Source: Rhizobium sophoriradicis
GTDB lineage: Bacteria > Pseudomonadota > Alphaproteobacteria > Rhizobiales > Rhizobiaceae
Reading direction: 5' to 3'
DNA length: 64,000 nucleotides
Assembly: GCF_003939025.1 (NCBI RefSeq)
Contig: NZ_RQIH01000022.1
Span: forward strand, 1 to 64,000
Part shown: positions 49,166-58,779 of the stretch, piece after piece
How the letters are laid out: every line of letters starts with the position of its first letter
How positions within the stretch are numbered: the first letter of the stretch is position 1
Translations under genes and position numbers: made by a program
Notes under the pieces: model-generated
Told to the model about the DNA's origin: nothing
Seen by the model: the letters and a program-made list of their open reading frames with translations, nothing else
Databases searched by the model: none

Positions 49166-49194
49166 AAACGCGCGGGGAGATTTCCGCGCGTTTT
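49166..49194 (+). terminator. Intrinsic terminator after the importer operon
   Basis: A 10-bp stem AAACGCGCGG with CCGCGCGTTT (49166-49175 with 49184-49193), an 8-nt loop, and TTTT at the 3' side. It is 21 nt past the binding-protein stop. Confidence 0.88.
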
Positions 49195-49541
49195 GTCAGT
49201 TTTCCGCGCCCAGAAGAAATGGCCCCGCGCCTGTCGCATTTGTCGGACGTCAAACGTCATTGGGTAGAGGCGCGATCAATCATCGTCATGTTCACATAAC
49301 CTTCCGATGATTGATTCAGGTTAGCATGGTAATTATTATGAGCTCGTGGGGAATTGTTTTCTGCCGGACTTGCATATCGAGCAAATCGATACCAATTAGA
49401 GACCGATTTGCCGGTGAGGGACGAAGACGGCAAATGAAGTGCGGATACCCTTGAGAATACAGGAAGGCAGTGGCCTGATCGCGAGCTGATCTGCAGACGC
49501 GCGAATTCGGCCAACCTTGTTACAAGATTGGACGAAGACGA
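49195..49541. other. Intergenic region upstream of the RND genes
   Basis: No gene seen. Two dyads are present: ATCAATCATCG / CGATGATTGAT (49275-49285 and 49305-49315, 19-nt spacer) and ATTTGCCG / CGGCAAAT (49406-49413 and 49428-49435). Either could be a regulator site or an mRNA hairpin. No local regulator gene accompanies the pump. Confidence 0.4.
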
Positions 49542-50732
49542 ATGGCACGCAAGCCGATTGGAATTCTAGGCGCATCCACCCTCTTTGCAGCCGCACTTGC
49601 TGCATCCTCCGCCTTTTCGCAGGAAACGCCGGTCGCAAAACCGCAGCAGAACCTGCCGGCGATCGTCGTCACCACGGCTGTAAATCGCACCCTCGTCGAC
49701 CGTGTCATCGGCACGGGAACGGTCAAGCCAGTCGAAGAAGTCTATATCCAGCCGCAGGTCGAGGGCCTGTCGATCCGCACGCTGAGAGCCGATATCGGCG
49801 ACAAGGTTCAGGCCGACAGCACATTGGCGACGCTCAACGATGACGCGCTGGTCCTGGAGAAGAGCCAGATGATGGCGACGAAGGCCAAGGGCGAGGCAAG
49901 CCTCGCCCAGCTGCGCGCCCAGCTCATCGAGGCGCAGGCCAATGCCGAACAGGCCAGGCAGCAGCAGGCCCGCGCCCAGGAAATGGTCAAGAAGGGCACG
50001 GTTTCCACCGCCCAGGTCGAGCAGGCCGATGCGACCGCCGCCGCCGCCAATGCCCGCGTCGTCTCCGCCGAGCAGGCGATCGAGGTCGCTGAAGCTGACC
50101 TCAAGGTCTTCGACAGCCAGATCGCCGATGCCGATCTGAAGCTGGCGCGCACCGATGTGAAGACGCCGGTCGCCGGCACGATCTCGGCAAAGAACGCCAA
50201 GGTCGGCGCCATTGCCGCCGGTAACGGCGACCCGCTGTTCACACTCATCCGCGACGGCGATATCGAGCTCGTCGCCGAGGTCGCCGAAAGCGACATCGTC
50301 AGGATCATGGCCGGCCAGAAGGCGACGATTTCGCTTTCCGGCAGCCGCGAGAAGCTTTCCGGCGCCGTGCGCCTCGTGTCGCCGACCGTCGATCCGGCCA
50401 CCCGCCTCGGCCTTGTCCATATCTCCATCGACGATGACAGCAAGGCGCGCTCCGGCATGTATGGCAGTGCCGAGATCATCGTGCGCGAGACCCAAGGCGT
50501 ATCGCTTCCCTTGACCGCGGTCTTGACCGGCAATGAAGGCTCGTCGGCCCGGAAGGTCGAGGATGGTGTGGTAAAATTCGCCAAGATCGAGACCGGCATC
50601 CAGGACGGGGCCTATGTCGAGATCGTCAATGGATTGAAGAGCGGCGATGAGGTCGTGGCCAAGGCGGGCGCCTATGTCCGCGACGGCGACCGCATCACGC
50701 CGGTGCGTGAACAGCCCTCGGCTTCCAACTAA
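49542..50732 (+). CDS. RND efflux periplasmic adaptor
   Basis: 396 residues. A signal peptide (1-26, ending AFS) is followed by a membrane-fusion protein: lipoyl half IRTLRADIGDKVQADSTLATL, a long coiled hairpin (about 90-205, Ala/Gln/Glu-rich), second lipoyl half DVKTPVAGTISAKNAKVGAIA and a barrel with DIELVAEVAESDIVRIMAGQ. It joins the RND pump encoded next to an outer-membrane channel encoded elsewhere. The pump gene starts 12 nt later. Confidence 0.93.
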   Translation: MARKPIGILGASTLFAAALAASSAFSQETPVAKPQQNLPAIVVTTAVNRTLVDRVIGTGTVKPVEEVYIQPQVEGLSIRTLRADIGDKVQADSTLATLNDDALVLEKSQMMATKAKGEASLAQLRAQLIEAQANAEQARQQQARAQEMVKKGTVSTAQVEQADATAAAANARVVSAEQAIEVAEADLKVFDSQIADADLKLARTDVKTPVAGTISAKNAKVGAIAAGNGDPLFTLIRDGDIELVAEVAESDIVRIMAGQKATISLSGSREKLSGAVRLVSPTVDPATRLGLVHISIDDDSKARSGMYGSAEIIVRETQGVSLPLTAVLTGNEGSSARKVEDGVVKFAKIETGIQDGAYVEIVNGLKSGDEVVAKAGAYVRDGDRITPVREQPSASN

Positions 50733-50744
50733 AGAGACCATCCG

Positions 50745-53700
50745 ATGAATTTTTCAGCCTGGTCCATTCGAAACCCGATCGCGCCGCTGCTGGCCTTCTG
50801 CCTGTTGATATTCATCGGCATCCAGTCCTTCAACACGCTGCCGATCACACGCTTCCCGAACATCGACGTGCCGCTGGTTTCGATCAGCGTGACGCAGAGC
50901 GGCGCTTCGCCGGCCGAACTGGAAATGCAGGTGACCAAGGAGATCGAAGACGCGATCGCCTCGATCACCGGCATCGACGAAATCCAGTCGACGGTAACCG
51001 ACGGCAGCTCGCAGACCAACGTCATGTTCCGCATGGAAGTGCCGACGGAACAGGCCGTGCAGGACGTCAAGGATGCGATCGACCGCATCCGCAGCGACCT
51101 GCCGGCCACGGCCGAAACGCCGATCGTCACCAAGGTCGACGTCGAGGGCCAAGCGATCCAGACCTTCGCCGTCTCCTCGCCCGCCATGTCGCTCGAAGAA
51201 CTCTCCTGGTTCGTCGACGATACGGTCAAGCGCGCCCTGCAGGGCCAGGCCGGTATCGGCCGCGTCGACCGCTACGGCGGCGCGGAGCGCGAAGTGCGCA
51301 TCGAACTCACCCCCGCCAAGCTCGATGCCCATGGTATCACCGCCGCAAGCGTCAACCAGCAGCTGCGCGGCACCAACGTCGACCTCGGCTCCGGCCGCGG
51401 CCAGGTGGCGGGCAGCGAACAGGCGATCCGCGTACTCGGCGATGCCCGCAATGTTGCCGAACTCGCAGACACGACGATCGCGCTGCCGAACGGCCGTTTC
51501 GTCAAGCTGTCCGACCTCGGCGTCATCAAGGACACTTATGAGGAGCCGAAATCCTTCTCGCGCTTCAACGATACGCCTGTTGTCACCTTCGGCGTCTTTC
51601 GTTCGAAGGGCGCCAGCGAGGTCAGCGTCGCCGAAACCGTAGCGCAGAGCCTCGACAAGGTCAGAAGCGAAAACCCGAATGTGAAGATCGAGATGATCGA
51701 CGATTCGGTGTATTTCACCTACGGCAACTACGAAGCCGCCATCCACACGCTGCTCGAAGGCGCGCTGCTCGCCGTCATCGTCGTCCTGCTCTTCCTCCGG
51801 AACTGGCGCGCGACGCTGATTTCGGCGATCGCGCTGCCGCTGTCTGCGATCCCGACCTTCTGGGTCATGGACATGATGGGCTTCTCGCTGAACCTCGTCA
51901 GCTTCCTGGCCCTGACGCTGGCGACCGGTATCCTCGTCGACGACGCGATCGTCGAAATCGAAAACATCGCCCGCCATATCAAGATGGGCAAGACGCCCTA
52001 TCGGGCGGCGATCGAGGCGGCTGATGAAATCGGCCTCGCCGTCATTGCCACCACCTTCACCATCATCGCCGTCTTCGTGCCAGTTTCCTTCATGCCGGGC
52101 ATTCCCGGCCAGTACTTCATTCAGTTCGGCCTGACCGTCGCCTTCTCCGTCTTCTTCTCGCTGATGGTGGCGCGCCTCATCACCCCGATGATGGCCGCCT
52201 ACCTCATGCGCGCCGAAGACGGTGTCGACGACCATCACGACAATGACGGTCTGCTGATGAAGGGCTACACGCGCCTGATCCGCGCGACGACCGGGCATAA
52301 ATATTCCCGATATCTGACACTATTGGCGGCGGTAGGCTTCCTCGTTGGTTCGGTTATGCTGCTGATGAAGGTTCCGGGTAGCTTCCTGCCGCCCGAAGAC
52401 GCCTCGCGCATCGTTCTCTCCGTCGAACTGCCGCCCAACGCGCGGCTCGACGACACCGAGACGACGACAAAAGCAATCTACGACAGGGTCAAGGACATCA
52501 ACGGCGTCGAAAGTGTCTTCGTCCTCGGCGGCGCGTCGCCGAAGGGCGATCTCGAACTACGCCGTGCAACCATCACGCTGGCTCTCCACAAGCTCGACCA
52601 GTCGCTGGTCAAGAAGGTGGTCAACGATGTGCTCGGTGACATCCCGGTCATCGGCCCAATGCTGCCAAAGGTGGAAGTCCACGGCCGTGAACGCCCGCAA
52701 TGGGATATTGAAAAGGAAGTCTTCGCCAAGGTGCGCGACATTCCCGACGTCCATATCCTGAAGCTCAACGATCGGGGCGAACGCGACCTCTCCTTCAACT
52801 TCCTCTCCAAAAACGAGAAGGATTTGAACGACGCCGTCGGCATTCTCGAATCCAAGCTCCGCGCCGACCCGCTGCTCGCCAATGTCAGCGCCGACGGCGC
52901 CCTGCCCCGCCCGGAACTGCAGGTCTACCCGCGCAAGGACGAGGCCGCCCGCCTCGGCATCACCCCGCAGCAGATCTCCGAAACGATCCGTGTCGCCACT
53001 ATCGGCGATGTCGATGCGGCGCTTGCCAAGATCTCGCTCGACGATCGCCAGATCCCGATCCGGGTGCAGGCGGCACTCGACATGCGCCGCGATCTTGCGG
53101 CCCTCCGGGCATTGAAGATCCAGACCGCCAGCGGCGGCACCGTTCCGCTTTCGAGCGTCGCCAATATCGACTATTCGGAAGGCGTCAGCTCGATTAAGCG
53201 CAACAACCGCAACCGTGTCGTCTCGATCGGCTCCGACCTGCCGCAGGGCGTGGCGCTCGACACGGCTTCGGCCCGTTTCCGCGAGATCGTCAAGGAGACC
53301 AACATTCCGGCCACCGTGCATCTTGCCGAAAGCGGCGATACCAAAGTGCAGACCGAGATGCAGCAGAGCTTCGTCAACGCCATGTTGATGGGGCTGCTGC
53401 TGGTGCTGACCGTGCTGATCCTGCTCTTCAAGGATGTGATCCAGCCCTTCACCATCCTGTTCTCGCTGCCGCTCGCCATCGGCGGCGTTGCGGCGGGCCT
53501 GATCATAACCAACAACCCGCTATCCATGCCCGTGATGATCGGCATTCTGATGCTGATGGGGATCGTCACCAAGAACGCTATCCTGCTCGTCGATTTCGCG
53601 ATTGAGATGCGTCATCAGGGCATGGGCCGCGTCGAGGCCATGGTCGAAGCCGGCCGCAAGCGCGCCCGGCCGATCATCATGACCTCGATCGCCATGTCGG

Positions 53701-54071
53701 CAGGCATGCTGCCTTCCGCGCTCGGCGTCGGCGAAGGCGGCTCGTTCCGCGCGCCGATGGCGATCGCGGTGATCGGCGGCATCATCGTCTCGACGGTGCT
53801 TTCGCTTGTTGTCGTGCCCTCCTTCTTCCTGATCATGGACGATCTGTCCCGCCTGCTCGGCTGGATGTTCGGCCGCATGGTCGGCAGGAAGGACGAGGAG
53901 GAACTGCCGCTGTCGCCCGAGGATCTCACCCGCGTGGCCCGCGAGAACCGCAGCGATATCGATGCGCTGGACGAGCGCCTGACGGCGATCGAAAAGCCGG
54001 AAGGCAAGCGCAAGACCGCCAAAGGCAACGACACCAACGTGCTCCGGCTACCGCCGTTTGCGGCGGAGTGA
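50745..54071 (+). CDS. RND (HAE1/AcrB-type) efflux pump
   Basis: 1108 residues with twelve membrane helices and two large periplasmic loops. Proton-relay acidic residues are in helix 4 (LATGILVDDAIVEIENI), and the family segments PITRFPNIDVPLVSISV and GIVTKNAILLVDFAIEMRHQG are present. The C-terminus extends about 50 residues past the last helix into a charged, probably helical tail (ENRSDIDALDERLTAIEK) not found in AcrB. It exports hydrophobic or toxic compounds; substrate unknown. Confidence 0.94.
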   Translation: MNFSAWSIRNPIAPLLAFCLLIFIGIQSFNTLPITRFPNIDVPLVSISVTQSGASPAELEMQVTKEIEDAIASITGIDEIQSTVTDGSSQTNVMFRMEVPTEQAVQDVKDAIDRIRSDLPATAETPIVTKVDVEGQAIQTFAVSSPAMSLEELSWFVDDTVKRALQGQAGIGRVDRYGGAEREVRIELTPAKLDAHGITAASVNQQLRGTNVDLGSGRGQVAGSEQAIRVLGDARNVAELADTTIALPNGRFVKLSDLGVIKDTYEEPKSFSRFNDTPVVTFGVFRSKGASEVSVAETVAQSLDKVRSENPNVKIEMIDDSVYFTYGNYEAAIHTLLEGALLAVIVVLLFLRNWRATLISAIALPLSAIPTFWVMDMMGFSLNLVSFLALTLATGILVDDAIVEIENIARHIKMGKTPYRAAIEAADEIGLAVIATTFTIIAVFVPVSFMPGIPGQYFIQFGLTVAFSVFFSLMVARLITPMMAAYLMRAEDGVDDHHDNDGLLMKGYTRLIRATTGHKYSRYLTLLAAVGFLVGSVMLLMKVPGSFLPPEDASRIVLSVELPPNARLDDTETTTKAIYDRVKDINGVESVFVLGGASPKGDLELRRATITLALHKLDQSLVKKVVNDVLGDIPVIGPMLPKVEVHGRERPQWDIEKEVFAKVRDIPDVHILKLNDRGERDLSFNFLSKNEKDLNDAVGILESKLRADPLLANVSADGALPRPELQVYPRKDEAARLGITPQQISETIRVATIGDVDAALAKISLDDRQIPIRVQAALDMRRDLAALRALKIQTASGGTVPLSSVANIDYSEGVSSIKRNNRNRVVSIGSDLPQGVALDTASARFREIVKETNIPATVHLAESGDTKVQTEMQQSFVNAMLMGLLLVLTVLILLFKDVIQPFTILFSLPLAIGGVAAGLIITNNPLSMPVMIGILMLMGIVTKNAILLVDFAIEMRHQGMGRVEAMVEAGRKRARPIIMTSIAMSAGMLPSALGVGEGGSFRAPMAIAVIGGIIVSTVLSLVVVPSFFLIMDDLSRLLGWMFGRMVGRKDEEELPLSPEDLTRVARENRSDIDALDERLTAIEKPEGKRKTAKGNDTNVLRLPPFAAE

Positions 54072-54090
54072 GCAAAGCCCAAGAAAAAAC

Positions 54091-54127
54091 AAACGGGCCG
54101 GGAGCGATCTCCCGGCCCGTTTTGTTT
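54091..54127. terminator. Strong bidirectional terminator
   Basis: A 14-bp stem AAACGGGCCGGGAG with CTCCCGGCCCGTTT (54091-54104 with 54109-54122) and a 4-nt loop. It is followed by TGTTTTG and preceded by an A-rich run (AAGAAAAAAC), so it can end both the RND transcript and the convergent urease transcript. Confidence 0.88.
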
Positions 54128-54170
54128 TGTCAATCATGCCACCGGCGGTTTCGACCGGCGGCGGTTTGAC

Positions 54171-54782
54171 TCAGAGCCCGCCCTGCTCCCTGAGGAAATT
54201 GACGATCGAACTGATGCCGTCGCCGCGCTTCATGTCCGAGAAGACGAACGGGCGGCTCGCGCGCATGCGCGTCGCATCCCGGTCCATCACCTCGAGATCG
54301 GCGCCGACATAGGGCGCCAGATCCTTTTTGTTGATGACGAGCAGGTCGGATCGGGTGATGCCGGGCCCGCCCTTGCGCGGGATTTCCTCGCCCTGGCAGA
54401 CGGAGATCACATAGATGGTGATATCGGCGAGATCTGGCGAAAAGGTCGCCGCCAGATTGTCTCCGCCGGATTCAATGAAGACGACGTCGAGATCGGGAAT
54501 GCGCTCATTGAGGCCGGCGATCGCCTGCAGATTGATTGTCGCATCCTCGCGGATGGCGGTATGCGGGCAGCCGCCGGTTTCGACGCCTACGATCCGCTCC
54601 GAAGGCAAGGCCTGCATGCGCACCAGCGCCTCGGCATCCTCGGTCGTGTAGATGTCGTTGGTGACGACGGCGACGGAATAGTCGTCGCGCATCGCCTTGC
54701 ATAGCTTTTCCGTCAGCGCCGTCTTGCCCGAGCCGACCGGTCCGCCGATGCCGACGCGCAGGGGTCCGTTCCTTGATTTCAT
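54171..54782 (-). CDS. ureG: Urease accessory GTPase UreG
   Basis: 203 residues from the ATG at 54782 (GGAG 8 nt upstream; a GTG nine bases earlier is an alternative). P-loop GGPVGSGKTAL near residue 14, switch ETGGCPHTAIREDATIN with the nickel-binding Cys-Pro-His, and base-recognition VINKKDLAPYV. It hydrolyses GTP to drive nickel insertion into urease. Last gene of the urease operon. Confidence 0.95.
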   Translation of the reverse strand: MKSRNGPLRVGIGGPVGSGKTALTEKLCKAMRDDYSVAVVTNDIYTTEDAEALVRMQALPSERIVGVETGGCPHTAIREDATINLQAIAGLNERIPDLDVVFIESGGDNLAATFSPDLADITIYVISVCQGEEIPRKGGPGITRSDLLVINKKDLAPYVGADLEVMDRDATRMRASRPFVFSDMKRGDGISSIVNFLREQGGL

Positions 54783-54871
54783 GTGTTTCACTCCAATCGC
54801 ACCGAATGATAGCGACGGCGGCAGCGGGCGCCACCGTCAAATGACGCAGTCTTTGCGGATAATTGACTTCC

Positions 54872-55543
54872 TCACGAGCGGAACAACCGCGTCGCCTGCG
54901 TCTCGTGGCGCAGGCTGGCGATATCGGCCTGCACGGTGGCCGAGCCGAGGTCGTCGAGCGACGACGCTGCCGCCCGCCGGGCAACCTCCGCAATGTGCCC
55001 TTCAAGGCCGGCCAACAGGGCAACACCGTCCCTCTGCCCGGCGACGCCGAGGCGGATACCGGTCGAAACCGCTTGCGAGGCATAGGCGTGCAGGAAGACT
55101 GCGAGCACCTGCTCGGACCCTATACCATGCGCACCGGCAACCGCGCCCACCGCGACGGGATAAGCGGTCTTGCCGGTCAGCCTCTCGAACACTTCGTCCG
55201 GCCAAGCCCGGGCCGCCGCTAGGAAGGCGTCTCCGAGCAGCATGGTTTCCTGATGGCGCTCGCGTGATCCGGCAAGCGCCTCTGCGAGTGCGGCAACCTC
55301 GGCGAGGCGCGCGGCTTCTGCCTGGCACCGGTGGCTTTCGGCAAGCAGCACCGCATCGTTCCAGATCGCGCCATGGCCGATCAGCGTGCCGATCCACGCC
55401 GCAAGCGAGGCCGCATCCGTGACGAGCCCGTCAGCCACCGCCCGCTCCAGCCCTCCCGAATAGGCAAAGCTACCGATCGGAAAGGCCGGCGAGAGCCATG
55501 CCGTCAAGCGCAGCATTGCCTGCAGCTCGAAATCCCCAGTCAT
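54872..55543 (-). CDS. ureF: Urease accessory protein UreF
   Basis: 223 residues, all-helical, with the family start LTAWLSPAFPIGSFAYSGGLE and DAVLLAESHRC. UreF checks GTP use by UreG and forms the UreDFG activation complex. It starts 6 nt after ureE. An 89-nt gap separates it from ureG. Confidence 0.94.
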   Translation of the reverse strand: MTGDFELQAMLRLTAWLSPAFPIGSFAYSGGLERAVADGLVTDAASLAAWIGTLIGHGAIWNDAVLLAESHRCQAEAARLAEVAALAEALAGSRERHQETMLLGDAFLAAARAWPDEVFERLTGKTAYPVAVGAVAGAHGIGSEQVLAVFLHAYASQAVSTGIRLGVAGQRDGVALLAGLEGHIAEVARRAAASSLDDLGSATVQADIASLRHETQATRLFRS

Positions 55544-55549
55544 CGAGCC

Positions 55550-56146
55550 TCAGTCGTGCTTGTGGCCGTGATGCCCGTGGTGGTGATCATGATCATGATC
55601 ATGGTCATGGTCATGGTCACATCCCGGCCCATGCACATGGTCGTGGCCGTGTTCATGTTTGTGCTCATGCCTATGGTCATGAGACGCATGACCGTGATCG
55701 TGCGAATGGGCGGCATGGGAATGATAAGCACCGCGTGCCGGCTGGAAGGGCTCGTCGATGTCGAGGACGGTGGCGCCGAGGCCCTGCAGCATCGAGCGAA
55801 TGACATGGTCGCGCAGGATGACGATGCGGTCCTCCTCGATCTGCGCGGCAAGATGCCGGTTGCCGAGATGCCAGGCGAGCTCGACGAGATGCGTGCGGTC
55901 GCGTCCGCGAATTTCGAAGAGTTTCTCGTCGGCAGCCAGAATTTCGATCAGTTCGCCATCCTCGCGCACCAGCAGGTCGCCGTTGGCAAAAAGCACCGGG
56001 TCCTTGAGATCGAGCATGACCATCTCGCCATTTTCCAGATGCAGCAGCTTGCGGCGCAGATGGCGCAGATCGTGCGGCAGCTTGACCTGGGCGGTCGGAT
56101 GGGAGGATGGGGTACCGGCGGGAAGATAGGAAGTGACGCGCTGCAT
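55550..56146 (-). CDS. ureE: Urease accessory nickel chaperone UreE with His-rich tail
   Basis: 198 residues. The N-terminal peptide-binding domain and the metal domain (IRGRDRTHLVELAWHLGNRHLAAQI) are normal. The last 55 residues are a His/Asp tail (SHDHGHASHDHRHEHKH and a DHDHDH run) able to hold many nickel ions, as in K. aerogenes UreE. The DNA for the tail is an imperfect hexamer repeat near 55585-55620. It follows a DUF2459 gene in the operon. Confidence 0.94.
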   Translation of the reverse strand: MQRVTSYLPAGTPSSHPTAQVKLPHDLRHLRRKLLHLENGEMVMLDLKDPVLFANGDLLVREDGELIEILAADEKLFEIRGRDRTHLVELAWHLGNRHLAAQIEEDRIVILRDHVIRSMLQGLGATVLDIDEPFQPARGAYHSHAAHSHDHGHASHDHRHEHKHEHGHDHVHGPGCDHDHDHDHDHDHHHGHHGHKHD

Positions 56147-56360
56147 GATATGTCCGTATTGCTAAGACGACCATGCAAAATAGCCTTTCCCGATGCAAGC
56201 ACCAATGGCCTTTTTCTCAGGTCAGGACTTTTATGTCCCGTAAGCCTGCATCACGTTGTCGCCCCTGCCCTTGGCATCGAGCCCATTATCGGCGAGTCCG
56301 TGCCAGGCATGATGGAGACCCTCTCGTTCGTGCACGACGGCGCGCCGGTCCACAGCTGCG

Positions 56361-57032
56361 TCAATTGTAGACACCAACAGATAGTCGCAATGATTGTGGA
56401 AGCGGGTTCCATAAGCCGGTTCGAAGTCCGGCCGAGCGGAGCGCGGCAGCCGTCCAGGTGTTGCAGCCGAAGAGGGCGTTGAAATATCCCTCCGCCTCGA
56501 AGAACCGGTCGATCTCGCCGTAACCTGCGTTTGAGATCGGCTTCACCTCGCCCGCGTCGCGGACAAAACTATCCGAGATGAAATTGCGCAGCCGCGCCAA
56601 TTGTTCGTTACCGATATCGAAGGCCATAATGGCCGGCTGCGGCTCGGTGATATGACCGGCGAGATCCACGTGCAGCACCGAACGGTCGATCGTCAGGGCC
56701 CGCAACACCGGCATCGGCTTTAGCTCCGACCATGTCGGCGTTTCCAGATAGAAGGCGCGGCCGCCCCAGCCGACGACTAGCCATTCCGCGTTCGGATGGC
56801 CGAGCGGAAAGCCGGAATCGTCGAGAAAGGAAAAAGCCGCCCGCGTCTCCTCGTCGAGTGGAATCGCAATATCCGTATGGATCGTTCCCGACAGAAGCAG
56901 AATCCGGTGGGTTGCCACCGCGGACGATGCTTCGACCGGTGCGATCAGCGGCCGGGGAATGAAGGTTCCGGCCGTCGCCAGAGCGACGACCAGCAATATG
57001 GTCCGCAACATCCAGCGGATGCCTGTTTTCAT
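56361..57032 (-). CDS. DUF2459 protein in the urease operon
   Basis: 223 residues from the ATG at 57032 (a GTG at 57050 is possible). N-terminal membrane anchor or signal (about 5-27, WMLRTILLVVALATAGTF). The rest matches DUF2459/TIGR02117: LLLSGTIHTDIAIPL, EWLVVGWGGRAFYLETPTW, and FGCNTWTAAALRSAGLRTG, where the Cys and His recall NlpC-like papain folds. Its place between ureC and ureE is typical of this rhizobial operon; the link with urease is unexplained. Confidence 0.85.
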   Translation of the reverse strand: MKTGIRWMLRTILLVVALATAGTFIPRPLIAPVEASSAVATHRILLLSGTIHTDIAIPLDEETRAAFSFLDDSGFPLGHPNAEWLVVGWGGRAFYLETPTWSELKPMPVLRALTIDRSVLHVDLAGHITEPQPAIMAFDIGNEQLARLRNFISDSFVRDAGEVKPISNAGYGEIDRFFEAEGYFNALFGCNTWTAAALRSAGLRTGLWNPLPQSLRLSVGVYN

Positions 57033-57063
57033 CGGAACCGTCCGGCGCACGGAACGAGGGGGC

Positions 57064-58776
57064 CTAGAACAGGAAATAGCGCTGCGCCATCGGCAGCACC
57101 GTCGCCGGCTCGCATGTCAGCAACTCGCCGTTCGCCCTGACCTCATAGGTCTCAGGATCGACCTCGATCTCGGGTGTCAGGTCGTTGTGGATCATCGATG
57201 CCTTGGAGATGCCGCTGCGGGTATTCTTCACCGCCAACAGTTCCTTCGCAACTCCGAGCCTGCCCTTGAGACCGGCATCGAGCGAGGCCTGGCTGACAAA
57301 GGTGACGGAGGAACTGGTGAGGCTCTTGCCGTAAGAAGCAAACATCGGCCGGTAGTGCACCGGCTGCGGCGTCGGGATCGAGGCGTTCGGATCGCCCATC
57401 GGCGCTGCCGCGATCGAGCCGCCGAGCAGCACCATGTCGGGCTTCACGCCGAAGGAGGCCGGGTTCCAAAGCACCAGGTCGGCGCGCTTGCCGACCTCGA
57501 CGGAACCGATCTCATGGCTGAGACCGTGCGCGATTGCCGGGTTGATCGTGTACTTGGCGATATAGCGGCGAACGCGGAAATTGTCGTTGTCGCCTTTCTC
57601 TTCCTTCAGCCGACCGCGCTGGCGCTTCATCTTGTCGGCCGTCTGCCAGGTACGGATCGCCACTTCGCCGACGCGGCCCATGGCCTGACTGTCGGACGAG
57701 ATGATCGAGAAGGCGCCGATATCGTGCAGGATGTCTTCGGCCGCAATCGTCTCCTTGCGGATGCGGCTTTCGGCAAAGGCGATATCCTCAGGGATCGATG
57801 GCGACAAATGATGGCAGACCATCAACATGTCGAGATGCTCGGCGATGGTATTGACGGTATAGGGCCGCGTCGGATTGGTGGACGACGGGATGACGTTCGG
57901 CTGGCCGCAGATCTTGATGATATCCGGCGCATGCCCGCCGCCTGCCCCTTCCGTGTGGAAGGCATGGATGGTGCGACCCTTGATGGCGCCGATCGTATCC
58001 TCGACGAAGCCGCTTTCGTTCAGCGTATCGGTGTGGATCATCACCTGCACGTCATAGTCGTCGGCGACTGAGAGGCAGCAGTCGATCGCGCCCGGCGTCG
58101 TGCCCCAGTCCTCGTGCAGCTTCAGCGAAGTGGCGCCGGCCAGCACCATCTCCGTCAGCGCGCCCGGCAGCGAAGCATTGCCCTTGCCGGCAAAAGCGAG
58201 GTTCATCGGGAAGGCGTCTGCCGCTTCGATCATCCGCGCGATATGCCAGGGGCCGGGCGTGCAGGTCGTGGCGAGCGTGCCGTGCGCCGGTCCCGTGCCG
58301 CCGCCGAGCATGCAGGTCATGCCCGACATCAGCGCTTCCTCGATCTGCTGCGGAGCGATGAAGTGGATATGGCTGTCCATGCCGCCGGCGGTGACGATCT
58401 TGCCTTCGCCGGCAATCGCCTCGGTGCCAGGGCCAACGATGATATTGACGCCGGGCTGCGTATCGGGATTGCCCGCCTTGCCGATCGCAGCGATGCGCCC
58501 GTTCTTGAGGCCGATATCGGCCTTGTAGATTCCGGAATGATCGACGATCACCGCGTTGGTGATGACGGTATCGACCGCGCCGTCTGCCCGCGTCACCTGG
58601 CTCTGGCCCATGCCGTCACGGATCACCTTGCCGCCGCCGAACTTCACCTCCTCGCCATAGGTGGTGAAATCCTTCTCGATCTCGATGAAGAGCTCCGTAT
58701 CGGCGAGGCGCACCTTGTCGCCGGTGGTCGGTCCGAACATGCCGGCATAGGCGGCGCGCGAGATCTTATAGGGCAT
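57064..58776 (-). CDS. ureC: Urease alpha subunit UreC
   Basis: 570 residues, the standard length. Nickel ligands: His-x-His in GGMDSHIHFIAP, carbamylated Lys in SLKLHEDWGTTPG, His in MIHTDTLNE and HAFHTEGAGGGH, and Asp in ISSDSQAMGR. The mobile flap MVCHHLSPSIPEDIAF with its Cys and His is intact. It hydrolyses urea to ammonia and carbamate with UreA and UreB in the cytoplasm. It starts 3 nt after the preceding accessory gene. Confidence 0.97.
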   Translation of the reverse strand: MPYKISRAAYAGMFGPTTGDKVRLADTELFIEIEKDFTTYGEEVKFGGGKVIRDGMGQSQVTRADGAVDTVITNAVIVDHSGIYKADIGLKNGRIAAIGKAGNPDTQPGVNIIVGPGTEAIAGEGKIVTAGGMDSHIHFIAPQQIEEALMSGMTCMLGGGTGPAHGTLATTCTPGPWHIARMIEAADAFPMNLAFAGKGNASLPGALTEMVLAGATSLKLHEDWGTTPGAIDCCLSVADDYDVQVMIHTDTLNESGFVEDTIGAIKGRTIHAFHTEGAGGGHAPDIIKICGQPNVIPSSTNPTRPYTVNTIAEHLDMLMVCHHLSPSIPEDIAFAESRIRKETIAAEDILHDIGAFSIISSDSQAMGRVGEVAIRTWQTADKMKRQRGRLKEEKGDNDNFRVRRYIAKYTINPAIAHGLSHEIGSVEVGKRADLVLWNPASFGVKPDMVLLGGSIAAAPMGDPNASIPTPQPVHYRPMFASYGKSLTSSSVTFVSQASLDAGLKGRLGVAKELLAVKNTRSGISKASMIHNDLTPEIEVDPETYEVRANGELLTCEPATVLPMAQRYFLF

Positions 58777-58779
58777 CCA

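Noticed and set aside
50754..52298. 514-codon minus-strand frame
   Set aside because: Opposite the RND pump N-terminal half; shadow frame.
55580..55625. Tandem short repeats that could suggest a repeat array
   Set aside because: They encode the His/Asp-rich tail of UreE; the repeats follow from the His-Asp codons.
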